A DNA stretch of 64,000 bases from Antedon mediterranea (taxonomy: Eukaryota; Echinodermata; Crinoidea; Comatulida; Antedonidae). The notes beneath the pieces were generated by a model. It ran no database searches. It was not told the DNA's origin and worked only from the letters and a program-made list of their open reading frames with translations. The stretch covers positions 33,467,795-33,531,794 of the forward strand of contig NC_092670.1 of NCBI RefSeq assembly GCF_964355755.1, given 5' to 3'. The translations under genes were made by a program, and so were the position numbers. Below are positions 35,201-43,914 of this stretch, in pieces (position 1 is the stretch's first letter; each line of letters starts with the position of its first letter).

Positions 35201-37788
35201 TCCTTTATGGGTCAAACATACAAGACTTTATAAATCTCATCGAAGACGTTAAAATTATGGGAGAAAAAACCTCTGCCTGATAGGTGTAATAAATTACAAT
35301 TCCTTATACACGTAATAGGAGTTTGTGACAATGGAAACTGCAATTCAATGACCAATTTATTTAGCTTCTAATTGAACTAATGTTTTATAGTGTTTGATTA
35401 TATTGCAGACATAGTGTTGCCCTGAAAAAATTATAGACCATTTTAATGTCACTTAATAACACTTAAAACAACAAATTGGACTATTCAATGTTTAATTTTA
35501 TGTTTTGGTGGACAATACATTTTTAATGCTTTTTTTTCAGCGTTACAACTATATTGGTGGTGACGAACCTGTAGCAGATATGGCAAAGCTCTACTGGCAT
35601 TTTGACCGGACACAGGGCAGTGGTACGATGGGGATAATAATTACAGTCATCCTTTACTTATTTGTAATCTTCTTGGCCTGTGTAATCTTTTACATGTACT
35701 TTTTGAGGTAAGCATCTTGCGATTTCTTTATTCCAGGGTTCATTTATCCTAGGGTTCATTTCTTGCAACGTTATCATGTCTCTACTCAAAAGTGTATGGT
35801 GATTATAATTTGTAACCATAGCCATACAATTATCGACACACAACCATACAGTAGTTTTGGTGGTAGAACAAGTCTTCTTGTATTAGGACTTAAAATCTGA
35901 GGTTGAGTGTACACCTTGTACCGCTTGTGTGCACTTTAAAGAACCCAATACTCCAATCTTTTAGGGTAAAGGATCCATCTGAGCCCCTATTGCTATGGAG
36001 AGATGAATGGGCTGAATTGGACAACACCTTACTTCTCTCCTAAGGTTTCCTTTGTGTCGTTCAGATGCCGCCAAACAGCGATCTTTTGCTTGTCGAAAAG
36101 TTCACCCTAGATGTACACATGTTTTCACCCACATTAATATTCAATCAGTTAATTTTGTATTTTGAAAGTTATTTATGTTCCTCTGGATGATTTTATTTTC
36201 GTTTTTAATTTACATGTTCACAGACTCCATAATAATGGCCGCATGTTGGATGTGTACCATCGCCTCCATGCTAACAACGATGACTTCTTTGTGCCCTATG
36301 ACCTCGAATTGAGTAACCAGGAATTGGCGTACATTTGCAAGAAGGCTGAGCAGTGGCGGGGTGAAGAGGGAGAAAGACGCAAGACTGCTGTTTATGACTA
36401 TATCTGGGAGGAGGAGCAAGTTAGTGTTGTTTATTGTGCATTAGTATACAACATTTGTCACTTAGTGGGGAACACAAATGCATTACTTTTTGTAGAATAA
36501 ATGATTGAACAACATTATTTATTTGCTCATTTAGCTAGTTAAAAAAAATGTTACAGATAACAAAAGGTATGCTAGTTGATAAAAAAGTGAATTTTCTAGC
36601 GCTGCTCCAATTTCAATTATCAAACAAAAACTTATTTTAACCCACTTTGATCTGTTATTATTTGGATTATTAAAGATGCACAAACTATGTGTAAAAGTAT
36701 ATGTTTAGTGCACCTGCCAAATATAGCATATTTACTCCTCTGTACTGTAAAATCTTAAAATATTTCTACCCCTGAAATTTCAGAATGAGGAGAATATGTG
36801 GGGGGAGAGGGACAACGAAACAAATCGGAAACCTTTTAAGGAAATCACCACACATATCTCTATCCATTCACTGCATCTGGATGGTTTGAGGGAGCTCTTT
36901 CGTCACTTCTTGCGTCTGCCAGATGGCGCTATTGTTGAGGTAAGAAAATATGTATAACCTATTGATCATTCATCTATTAAACTTAACTATATTAAACTCT
37001 TTACAATATAAAATAAACTATATAAATACATTTAAAGGAACTAATATTGGAAGACTCTTTTAATAAATTATATAAATGTGCGCAAAATAACTAAAAGAGT
37101 GGCAGAAGTACTCCAATTTTACTTTAGGTACTTGTCAGTCCACTCTTGAAGCATACTGCTAGGTAGGTAGCATAATTTTCATGAGAAGCACCAGTAGTTT
37201 CTGTTTAGCACTGCTGAAACTTTACTGCTCCCACTCTACATCTCTTGCTTAGAAAAGAATGACCCTTGACTTGTACTAATTTCTGTTGGTTATTTTTAGG
37301 TTTTTGGTGAAATGGGAGTGGTTGGCATGGACAAAGATATGAAGACCGCCCTCATGAGGGGAACACAGGGTATAACCCAACTGATGGGATCAACAACCAG
37401 TCTCAAAATGCCAACAAGACCAAAGACAGTTGGCAGACTTGGTTCACAAGACCTTGAAAATTTACCACCCATGACAGCTACAGGCCAACGACCTACAAGT
37501 GGTAGAAATCCTCTGGAGAAAACGCGCCCTCTAAGTGGTGTACGTCCCAGGAGTGGCACTCGTCCAATGAGCTCTACACGGCCATTAAGTGCAACACGCC
37601 CACTAAGTGCAACACGCCCACTAAGTGCAACACGCCCACTAAGTGCAACACGCCCCATGACAGGTTCTCGGCCAACCAGCAGCAATCGACCTAAAAGTGG
37701 CAATCGTCCAACTAGTGGTAGCCAGCCAGCTGGATTAGTTGATAGACCAGCGTCTGCCAAACCTGAAGAAATCACATCTGCTGTATAA
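20257..37788 (+). CDS. Large C2-like multi-pass membrane protein, 1386 residues, complete
   Basis: Coding exons: 20257-20332, 20741-20779, 21207-21245, 21386-21451, 21545-21883, 22285-22623, 23011-23264, 24176-24337, 24574-24684, 26091-26232, 29757-29899, 31592-31761, 32177-32308, 32687-32835, 33065-33240, 33543-33743, 33961-34100, 34222-34440, 34848-35103, 35541-35707, 36224-36419, 36784-36939, 37300-37788. All phases agree and the sum is 4161 nt with one terminal TAA. Order: lysine-rich start MPPKKGKKGKGKKR; acidic linker; TP repeats (220-271); charged helix (385-475); C2-like beta-rich region (about 480-740, with VQVKLKCLRGVKDKLPG and VVAWGVFPICDAQFNI); acidic serine-rich linker; four hydrophobic helices (about 930-950, 988-1011, 1025-1046, 1081-1105); conserved-looking tail (HLDGLRELFRHFLRLPDGAI); TRP(L/M)S repeats (1286-1375). 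I do not recognise it securely. The vertebrate OFCC1/ojoplano family is one candidate because it is also a large membrane protein with a basic start, but this is a guess from memory. The start is the first ATG with a long frame; GCAATCATGC is a weak Kozak site. Confidence 0.88.
20875..21170 (+). repeat. Truncated copy of the TTAA-flanked element also found at 30922-31547
   Basis: This intronic stretch shares ACTTTAAAAACATTAAACCA, TTCTTGTCTTAAATGT, AATTATGATAAAAAG and TAGGCCTAGCTGGTAAA with 30940-31200, in the same order. Its right end lacks the terminal repeat seen in the other copy. Confidence 0.75.
22386..22543 (+). repeat. Coding minisatellite for TP-rich repeats
   Basis: In-frame 18-base units encode a basic TP repeat of the form R-(S/T/M)-(G/E)-T-P-x, nine TP motifs in about 52 residues. 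A higher-order 36-base copy (GGTCTGGGACACCTGTGAGA versus GGTCTGGAACCCCAATGAGA) is visible. Such basic S/T-P arrays are common proline-directed kinase targets and are seen in microtubule-binding proteins. A role here is inference only. Confidence 0.85.
23301..23815. mobile_element. MITE with 50-bp near-perfect terminal inverted repeats
   Basis: The left end AGGGAGTTTTCGCAACCTTA and the right end TAAGATTGCGAAAACTCCCT pair over about 50 bases, including GAATACGATAACGAAAACGG and its complement. AAT stands on both sides (23298-23300 and 23816-23818), a likely 3-bp target duplication. It is about 515 bp and noncoding, in the intron after the exon at 23011. Confidence 0.85.
23912..24020. mobile_element. 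109-bp TTA-flanked MITE
   Basis: The termini AGCTCTGTCTATACTAT and ATAGTGTAGACAGAGCT are flanked by TTA at 23909-23911 and 24021-24023. The interior repeats a CATATCACTACCATAT word. A related fragment lies at about 21905-22013, sharing ACTATCAAACTTTATGTGAA. Confidence 0.75.
25258..25461. mobile_element. TAA-flanked MITE, copy 2 of the AGCCTGTTTTCC family
   Basis: Ends AGCCTGTTTTCCTGTCGACG and CGTCGACTGAAAAACATGCT are flanked by TAA at 25255-25257 and 25462-25464. The interior matches the MITE at 11933-12131 in reverse orientation, including TACGTAAACATTGAAATG and TTACAGGAAAAGGTACTCGC. Confidence 0.85.
25465..25638. mobile_element. MITE abutting the previous one
   Basis: AGACCAATTTACACGAGTGG at the left and a GTGTAAATTGGCCT right end are inverted repeats, including a GGTAACGGTAA / TTACTGTTACC block. 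It begins where the preceding MITE's TAA duplication ends, so one element inserted at the edge of the other. The family also has a fragment at about 4970-5035. Confidence 0.6.
26470..29649 (-). mobile_element. Outer Helitron-like element in intron of the 1386-residue protein gene
   Basis: Read on the minus strand, the 3' end is GCGGATAACT, hairpin AACTCGTC / GACGAGTT, then a short spacer and CTAG (26470-26473). The other end is the palindrome AGTTATCCGC / GCGGATAACT (29622-29649). Both ends carry the AGTTATCCGC variant. A second complete element (28003-29592) lies inside it. Much of the interior is CGCGCG-rich and related to 2187-3407. No Rep/helicase ORF is present. Confidence 0.7.
28003..29592 (-). 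mobile_element. Inner Helitron-like element nested in the previous one
   Basis: The left end is TTAG (complement CTAA, fitting CTRR), then GAACTCGTC and GACGAGTTC hairpin arms, then GGGTTATCCGCGC. The right end is GGGTTATCCC, spacer, GCGGATAACC (29561-29592). Both ends carry the GGGTTATCC variant, different from the AGTTATCC of the outer element. The interior is an obvious diverged copy of 26520-27990, for example GTGGCCATACGATGACGTCA and CATCTGATTGGCAAAAT. Confidence 0.7.
30200..30742. mobile_element. TTAA-flanked MITE
   Basis: Ends AGATGTATTGTCCCTTGAAA and TCAAAGGGACAATACAGCT are inverted repeats with TTAA on both sides (30196-30199 and 30743-30746). TTAA duplications are typical of piggyBac and Kolobok groups. 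It is about 540 bp with no ORF. Confidence 0.8.
30922..31547. mobile_element. TTAA-flanked element, full-length copy
   Basis: Ends AGACCCCTTCCCTGC and GTAGGGAATGGGGCT are flanked by TTAA at 30918-30921 and 31548-31551. A truncated relative lies at 20875-21170 in another intron of the same gene. It ends 44 bases upstream of the exon at 31592. Confidence 0.75.
33806..33884 (+). repeat. Perfect 21-bp stem hairpin in an intron
   Basis: ATATCAATCTAATCCACTGG plus A (33806-33826) is exactly complementary to 33864-33884, with a 37-base loop. It lies 62 bases downstream of the exon ending at 33743. No other copy is seen in the window. It could be a minimal fold-back element or a transcribed hairpin. 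Confidence 0.9.
34222..35707 (+). other. Membrane-helix cluster of the 1386-residue protein
   Basis: Exons at 34222, 34848 and 35541 encode four hydrophobic stretches: VLLLMFCLIYFL, AVVLIGPFTNILAFVLLLLF, FVLVFGIQAAILDVVFIAIV and GIIITVILYLFVIFLACVIF. A hydrophilic loop (RYNYIGGDEPVADMAKLYWH) separates the third from the fourth. With no signal peptide at the N-terminus, the large N-terminal part is probably cytosolic, and with four helices the C-terminal tail would be cytosolic too. This topology is inference. Confidence 0.75.
37500..37770 (+). repeat. Coding minisatellite for TRP(L/M)S repeats
   Basis: The 18-base unit CGCCCACTAAGTGCAACA, encoding RPLSAT, is repeated nearly exactly four times at about 37578-37650, flanked by diverged units (RPMSST, RPMTGS, RPTSSN, RPKSGN, RPTSGS). 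The result is a strongly basic, serine/proline-rich tail from residue 1286 to 1375. The near-identity of the core copies implies recent expansion. Confidence 0.9.
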
Positions 37789-40700
37789 GAAAACGATTAC
37801 TTTGCAGAGCAATTACATTGAGAATGTATAATTGTGTAATTAATCATTTTTAGACAGTTTAAATTATTGCTTTTAATTATATTTGTATTGATTTAAATAA
37901 TAATGGAACATACACTGATGGTAAATTACACTTCTTTTTAAAAATATTTGTACATTTCTTAGTTTTATGTACTGTAGTGTTGATTACTACAATCAAATTA
38001 CATTTTCTTTAAAAATACATAGTATATTAAAGCGGAGGCAATATTAATATTGTTTATTTTTAGAATTAAATAGATATTTAAAAACACTAAGATTAAGTAC
38101 TTATATTTTAATATATTGACAAGAACCTTCAGGTTTACTATACGGTTTTAAAAAAGATATTTTTGAGATAAATTTTTACTTTAATTTTAATTGATAGTAA
38201 AATGGTTGTTGAAACAAACTTCATTAATATTTTAGTAGCTTAGAATGTTTGCTGTATAATTAGTGTTTTGGTAGAACAGCACTAAAAAAGGTTTTGGCAA
38301 TATTTTAAGTACTTTTAAAGCACGCTTGAAACAATTTGCAAAATAAAAATAATAATATTTTTATACAATTTAAAAATTTAGGATAATAAGTGAAAACAAA
38401 ATTGTTTATTTTTAATATATCATTTATGGAAATGACTAATCACGTTTACATTGTTTTAAATTTAAAATTTCAATAATTAATAACAAATTTAGAGTTTGAT
38501 AATGTGCGGTGACTTTATTTGGCTCAAATTGTAAATAATTTGCAAAGTTTCTTAATGTGAAATAATTTATTCGTACTTATTTCTTGTCTGTAAAGACAAC
38601 ATTTTGTACATTTTTTTGTTTGGGTGCCAATAAAGGGTGGATGGAAAGATAGGTATTTATTTAATATGTGAGGGTCCCTAATGATCAGCTTTAGTTGAAT
38701 GGACCACCCTCGTAAAATATTGTATAAATAAACACTTCACTGGCACAACAATTTATTATATACATGAGAACCAATATGAATTAACTTCAGTGTCACCTTG
38801 ATTTTTTTTTTTTTTTTGATGAGGATATATTTTTTATTAATATTAATTTAACTTAAAACCTTGAAAAAAACATTCCATAACTGTGTACTTTCATTCAGTA
38901 GTCTTCTATATATACATTAAGATGATTAGTGATTAAACACCATAGGCCTTGAGTCTATAATGATTACTTATCCGTCCATGTGTGATATGTACTGGTATTA
39001 CAATATGTTGAGACATTTAATTAATTTAACATCTTTGTCACTGCTTATAAATGTTAGCTTGTATCTTTAGTTTTGTCATCAATAAATTACATTTCCGTCC
39101 ATGTGTTTATACATGTACTTGTGTTATAGTATGTCGAGATATAATTTTATCAAAACAATATAATATATTTTTATGTAATATCAATGCTTATACTTTTTTT
39201 TTCAAAATTGTCATATTTTTATATTTATAGCATACATAACACACAGGATTGTATAATGTCCATTTCAAACATAGAAGGAACAATGAAAAAAACTAATGAT
39301 ATTTTTATAAATAGAATAGTTTTAAAATTGGTATAAAGAAGGTGAAATATTCCAAAGATAAGATGCCTAACCATATTTTAAGCTTTCCTTTTTGACTTGA
39401 AGATGAATTTTAATAAACAGTTCTTTTTTTTTTCTTTCGTGGGGGTCACCCACATTTATTCATTCCTTTTACAAATATATATTATAGTATACGTACATTT
39501 TTGTAAAAATATAAAACAATAAAATTCAATAGAGTAGTTAAAAAGGCACTATATCTATACATGTACATAAAATCGATGGAATAAAAGTATGCTTTAAAAA
39601 CGTACATTTTATGTTTATTGCAAGTTATAGTAAAAGTACAACTATTTTCATTTAAATGTACTTTATATTAGGAAATGTATTAAAAGTAGCTGTTTCTTTT
39701 ATTATATTTTAAATCAGTACTCACAATTTGTATGTTTCTTTTTTTTCTTTTGACCTTATATTACATCCATTACAAATATATACACCCATACACACATTGA
39801 TAGACCTACAGGTATTTACATTCACGAATCAGTTTAACATAGTTATTATAAACACATTATATGCTACTTTTTATGTTTTGGCCTTGTATAACATTTGTTT
39901 CATTCCATGCCACTATTTCTAAACCTTAAAATTCTGTTCTTACTGTGTTGACCATTTACATTTGTTTGACCGTGTGTTTCAGTCTATGTTTTACCCTAAT
40001 ACATTTATTTCTATCATATATTAGTTTTAGTATCATGGAGTTTGTTAGTTTATAATGTATGGCCTTATTATAGGTATGGCTTTATGTTTATCAGATGTAC
40101 TGTATTACACTTATGTGTTCTGCCTAAAATTAATTCAATTGAATTATTACATTCTTAATAATTTCATAGTAACTACTAGTACAGTTTTGATTTCCATTGT
40201 ACCTTTAGTATTGAATGCTTATATAATATATACACTACAACCTGTATTAGTTTTTATATTTTCCTTATTTTATGAATTCTAATAATTTAATTTTAACATT
40301 CCATTTTGTAACTGCTTTATACTGATTACATGCATATTCATTTTCTATAAGAATTTTTAATTCAAACTTAAACATATTCAAGATACTTTTTGATTCGTTA
40401 CCCATCCTGTTATCTAATAAACAAAGCATTATGCGGGATTTGTAGAGACAAAACGTAAAGATAGATGTTAATAAACAGTTCTATTAATAATTAATAAGTC
40501 AAATAATATGAGATAACAAATGTTATTCCGTCCATTTATTTAATAATTGTTATATATAATAATTTAATTATTGTTGTACTATGTATTTTAAGATAACTTC
40601 ACAATTAGGTTTTCTCTACTACTCTCTGTTTACACTAGAATTAAATTCTCATTTGAGCTAAAAAATGTTCTGTTACTATTTATTGTTTAATTGTTATATA

Positions 40701-40800
40701 TAATATCTTTTACAAGATTCCACCGTGTGAAAGCTGGCTTCACTTTTTTTTTCTGAAAATGGTTTTCTGTAATTAAGAAAATATTGAAAACAAAATGAAA
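37789..40800. other. 3' UTR and intergenic DNA; no gene seen
   Basis: The best poly(A) signal for the preceding gene is AATAAA at 38629-38634, followed by a GT-rich stretch. Beyond it the DNA is very AT-rich, with only random ORFs. A TTAATAAACAGTTCT word occurs at about 39410 and 40468. Confidence 0.5.
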
Positions 40801-41140
40801 CTAGATTTAATTCGTCACTATGACGAATTATAGGTTATATGCATTGATTTAAATAAAGATAATTGATTTTTAAAAGATATATTGATTGATTGATTTTCTC
40901 AGAATCTTTAATTATTTATAATATATGATAGGACCTTGCTAACGCGAACACCATAGCCGGTATCACAATCCGATCAAAGATCCCTCTGCGTATAATGTCA
41001 TAAACCGAATTTGTTGTTACATAATAATAAAGACATAAAGTAACTTTTTATCTAGATTTCATTATAAATCATGTGTATAATCTATACACTAAGAAATAAA
41101 TTTGAACAATACGGATAATAAAAAAAAAAATCTTATTTCG

Positions 41141-41217
41141 TTTCCCAAGGTGAGACTCGAACTTGGTACCTTGAATGCCATTGACACGAGCACAGACCAT
41201 CGAGCCATACACAACTG
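41141..41217 (-). repeat. tRNA-like segment inside the outer Helitron-like element
   Basis: On the minus strand TATGGCTCGATGG resembles a pol III A box, and AAGTTCGAGTCTC a T-arm B box, about 35 bases apart. The ends do not pair as a normal acceptor stem, so it is not a functional tRNA gene. It matches the segment at 42383-42463. Confidence 0.55.
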
Positions 41218-42211
41218 ACTAAAAGTTGGAGAAAAATTCCTCCGTGTATTTACTATGCAGTAACCACTTTGGTGCAGATAGATTATTACATACCGCAATG
41301 AATTATAATGTTTTACTATGATGACATCTTTAAAAATTTAAAAAAATGATGCACTGTCAAACTATATACTTTTAACTTTAATATATGAACTTCTTAAGGA
41401 AGAAAGTTAACGTTAAGTTTGTTATTTTGGCCTAAGAAAATGTTATAATTTGTTTGATTGTCGAAATTAATTTTGTTAAATTTAATATGCCATTAATGAT
41501 GACTTAATCAACTTTTGTTCTTCTAATTTCATAATAAATCATACATATGATACATACACTTCAAGAAAATTAAATAAAAAATAGGTGTTCCCGAGCATTC
41601 TAACGATATATATTAATTTTAAAATTTAGCATATTTTCACCATTTTGTTAACCTACACGTGCGTAGCCCGTCACTTTTGACTTGCTCGTATAACGCTGTT
41701 TCGCCTTGAAAAGTGAATAAAATATGATGATATTATTAAAGAAAGGTTATACAACAGTAATCGGATACAAACAGTGCGCAGTAACGTTTGACGCGCAGTG
41801 CGCGTGCAAAAATCTGCGCACTCATGGCAATTTTTTAAACGCTTAAAATTGCCTGAAACGTACTCTAATTTCATCGAAAATAAATTCTGACAATTTTCAA
41901 CATTTTAAGCGCGCGCACGCATGCGTTATATGCGCTACGCACGTAATTGTATTGCCATATGATGAAATATGACCTGAAATTTATGAGTACCAAATTTTGT
42001 TTAAAAGTGATTCATGTTTGTGAAGATATGATTACAAACGTGATTTTGTTAAATCGCGCGTAGACCGCGTAATTTTTGATTGCGCATCGTGAAAACATAA
42101 CCACATCGATTCCTGGCCATAAGGAATACACTCTGAAAAATTGACTTAGATAGATGAAACTGATGCCAAGATAATTCACGGACAAATAGTGCTAAGGAAA
42201 GAATAAATAAA

Positions 42212-43833
42212 CTAGATCTAAACTCGTCACTTGAGGACGAGTTTGGTTATCCGCCCGCAACAAAACGTATCTTGCGTATTCAAGTACTTCTCAGTTATGA
42301 CTTTTCCAAAAAAAGGTAGCCTATTCAAAATTAAAACTGCCATTTCAGTGTAATAACCAAATAAATCTTTTTTAATTAATTGCTTTCCCGTGATGGGATT
42401 CGAATCCGGTACCTCTGATACCAAAGTCGGTTGCACTACACATCGAGCCATATGAGCACCTGCTGAAGAAAATCCGAAGAAAGAGTCTTCGTTCATTCGG
42501 TATGTCGTGAATCCCCTCGATGCAAGTTGATTATTACATATCAAACTTAAATCATACATTTTACTATGATGAAATCTTCACAAATTTTAAACAGTGACAT
42601 ATTAGCAAAGTGCATACTTTCAAGTTTTATATATCAACATGTAAAGAAAAAAGATAAGCGTTATGTTTATTGTTTTGCTCTTTGAATATGTTTATGTTTG
42701 TTTGATGATAATTATTTCAAAAATTACATTTAATATGCAAATAATGTAGCCATCAAACACTTTTTAACATTCAAGACTATAATAAATCACACCTATGATT
42801 CATCCACTGCAAGAAAATAAAATAAAAAATGGGGCTAACCTTGCATTCTGATGAACTGTTTCATTTTTAAAAGTAGACATATTTTGCAACATTTTCACAA
42901 TTTGTTGACGTTTTCGTGCGCAACCTGTCATGTTTAACGTGCTCGTAGAACGCCATTTCATGTTGAAAAGTGAATAAAATAACGTAAAATTGTTAACCGA
43001 AGATTTAAAAACACAAATCGTGTAAAAGAAATGCTCAAACGTGTTCCCTGCGCCGTGCGCGCGTAAAAATGTGCGCACCAGTGGTAATTTTTTAAACGCT
43101 TAAAATGACCTGAATCGTGCTCTAATTTAATCAGAAATTGATTTGAAGCATTTTAAAATTTCAAACGCCATTTACGCGCGCACTTTCTAATGTTACAAAT
43201 TGCGGTAGCGTTAAAAAAGTTAACTATTGATGTGAAGCAAACGTGGCTGAAAATGACGTTAAAAAATATTCATTTGTTTCGAAGTTATAACCGATTTAAG
43301 ATTTTCAGAAAATCACGCGTAACTTACGTTACGCGGCTCTGACATCGTCAAAAAGCTTGGCTGGACAACTTCAGTAAAATGTCTAAATGCTGAACAAGTT
43401 ACAACATATTATGTTTACACGTTGAAGAGAAACAGCGTGCACAAAATAAGAAGAGTAAAATATTTCAAACTCAATTTACGCGAAAACTTTCTAATCTCCA
43501 AAAATTTGTTAAACATTCCAAAAGTTAGCCATTGATGTGAAGAAAACGTGGCTGAAAATTTCGTTAAAAAATATTTATCGGTTTCGAAGTTATGACCGAT
43601 TTAAGATTTTCAGAAAATCGCGCGTGACTTACGCTACGCGGATCTGACAGCGTCCAAAAGCTTGGCTGAACATCTTCAGTTAAATGTCTAAATGTTGACC
43701 AAGTTACAACATGTTATGTTAACACGTTGAAGAGAAAACGCGTGCACAAAATCTGAGAAAGAAAGAAGAATAATAAAAAAAAAAAAAAGTAACACTACAA
43801 TAACAAATGCTTATCCGCTTGAGGCGGATAACC
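42212..43833 (-). mobile_element. Inner Helitron-like element nested in 40801-43914
   Basis: The left end is CTAG, then AACTCGTC / GACGAGTT hairpin arms, then GGTTATCCGCC. The right end is a palindrome GCTTATCCGC / GGCGGATAACC (43809-43833). An (AATA)n microsatellite follows at 43834-43867. The interior includes a directly repeated block: about 43140-43400 is copied at about 43470-43740, with GTGAAG(C/A)AAACGTGGCTGAAA and the words GATTTAAGATTTTCAGAAAA. Confidence 0.7.
42383..42463 (-). repeat. tRNA-like segment inside the inner Helitron-like element
   Basis: On the minus strand TATGGCTCGATGTG (A-box-like) is followed about 35 bases later by GGATTCGAATCCC, an almost ideal pol III B box. The acceptor stem is not convincing. 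It could derive from a tRNA or from a tRNA-derived SINE head. Confidence 0.6.
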
Positions 43834-43835
43834 AA

Positions 43836-43866
<31 letters not shown>

Positions 43867-43914
43867 AGATTTTGACAGAATCAAGAGGTTATATGCATAT
43901 CATGCATATAACCT

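Larger units (their letters stand above)
40801..43914 (-). mobile_element. Outer Helitron-like element, intergenic
   Basis: The left end reads CTAGATTTAATTCGTCACTA, then TGACGAATTA, completing a hairpin, then AGGTTATATGC. The right end is the palindrome AGGTTATATGCATATC / ATGCATATAACCT (43886-43914). Both ends use the GGTTATATGC motif, unlike the GGTTATCCGC used by its relatives. An inner element (42212-43833) interrupts it. The interior from 41090 on is a diverged copy of the inner element's interior. Confidence 0.7.

Noticed and set aside
37296-37775. Long minus-strand ORF of 159 residues
   Set aside because: A shadow of the TRP(L/M)S coding repeat; the plus strand has the splice acceptor, conserved frame and natural stop.
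41141-42463. Two possible tRNA genes
   Set aside because: Both have A- and B-box-like words but no good acceptor or anticodon stem, and both lie within mobile elements, so they are listed as tRNA-like repeats only.
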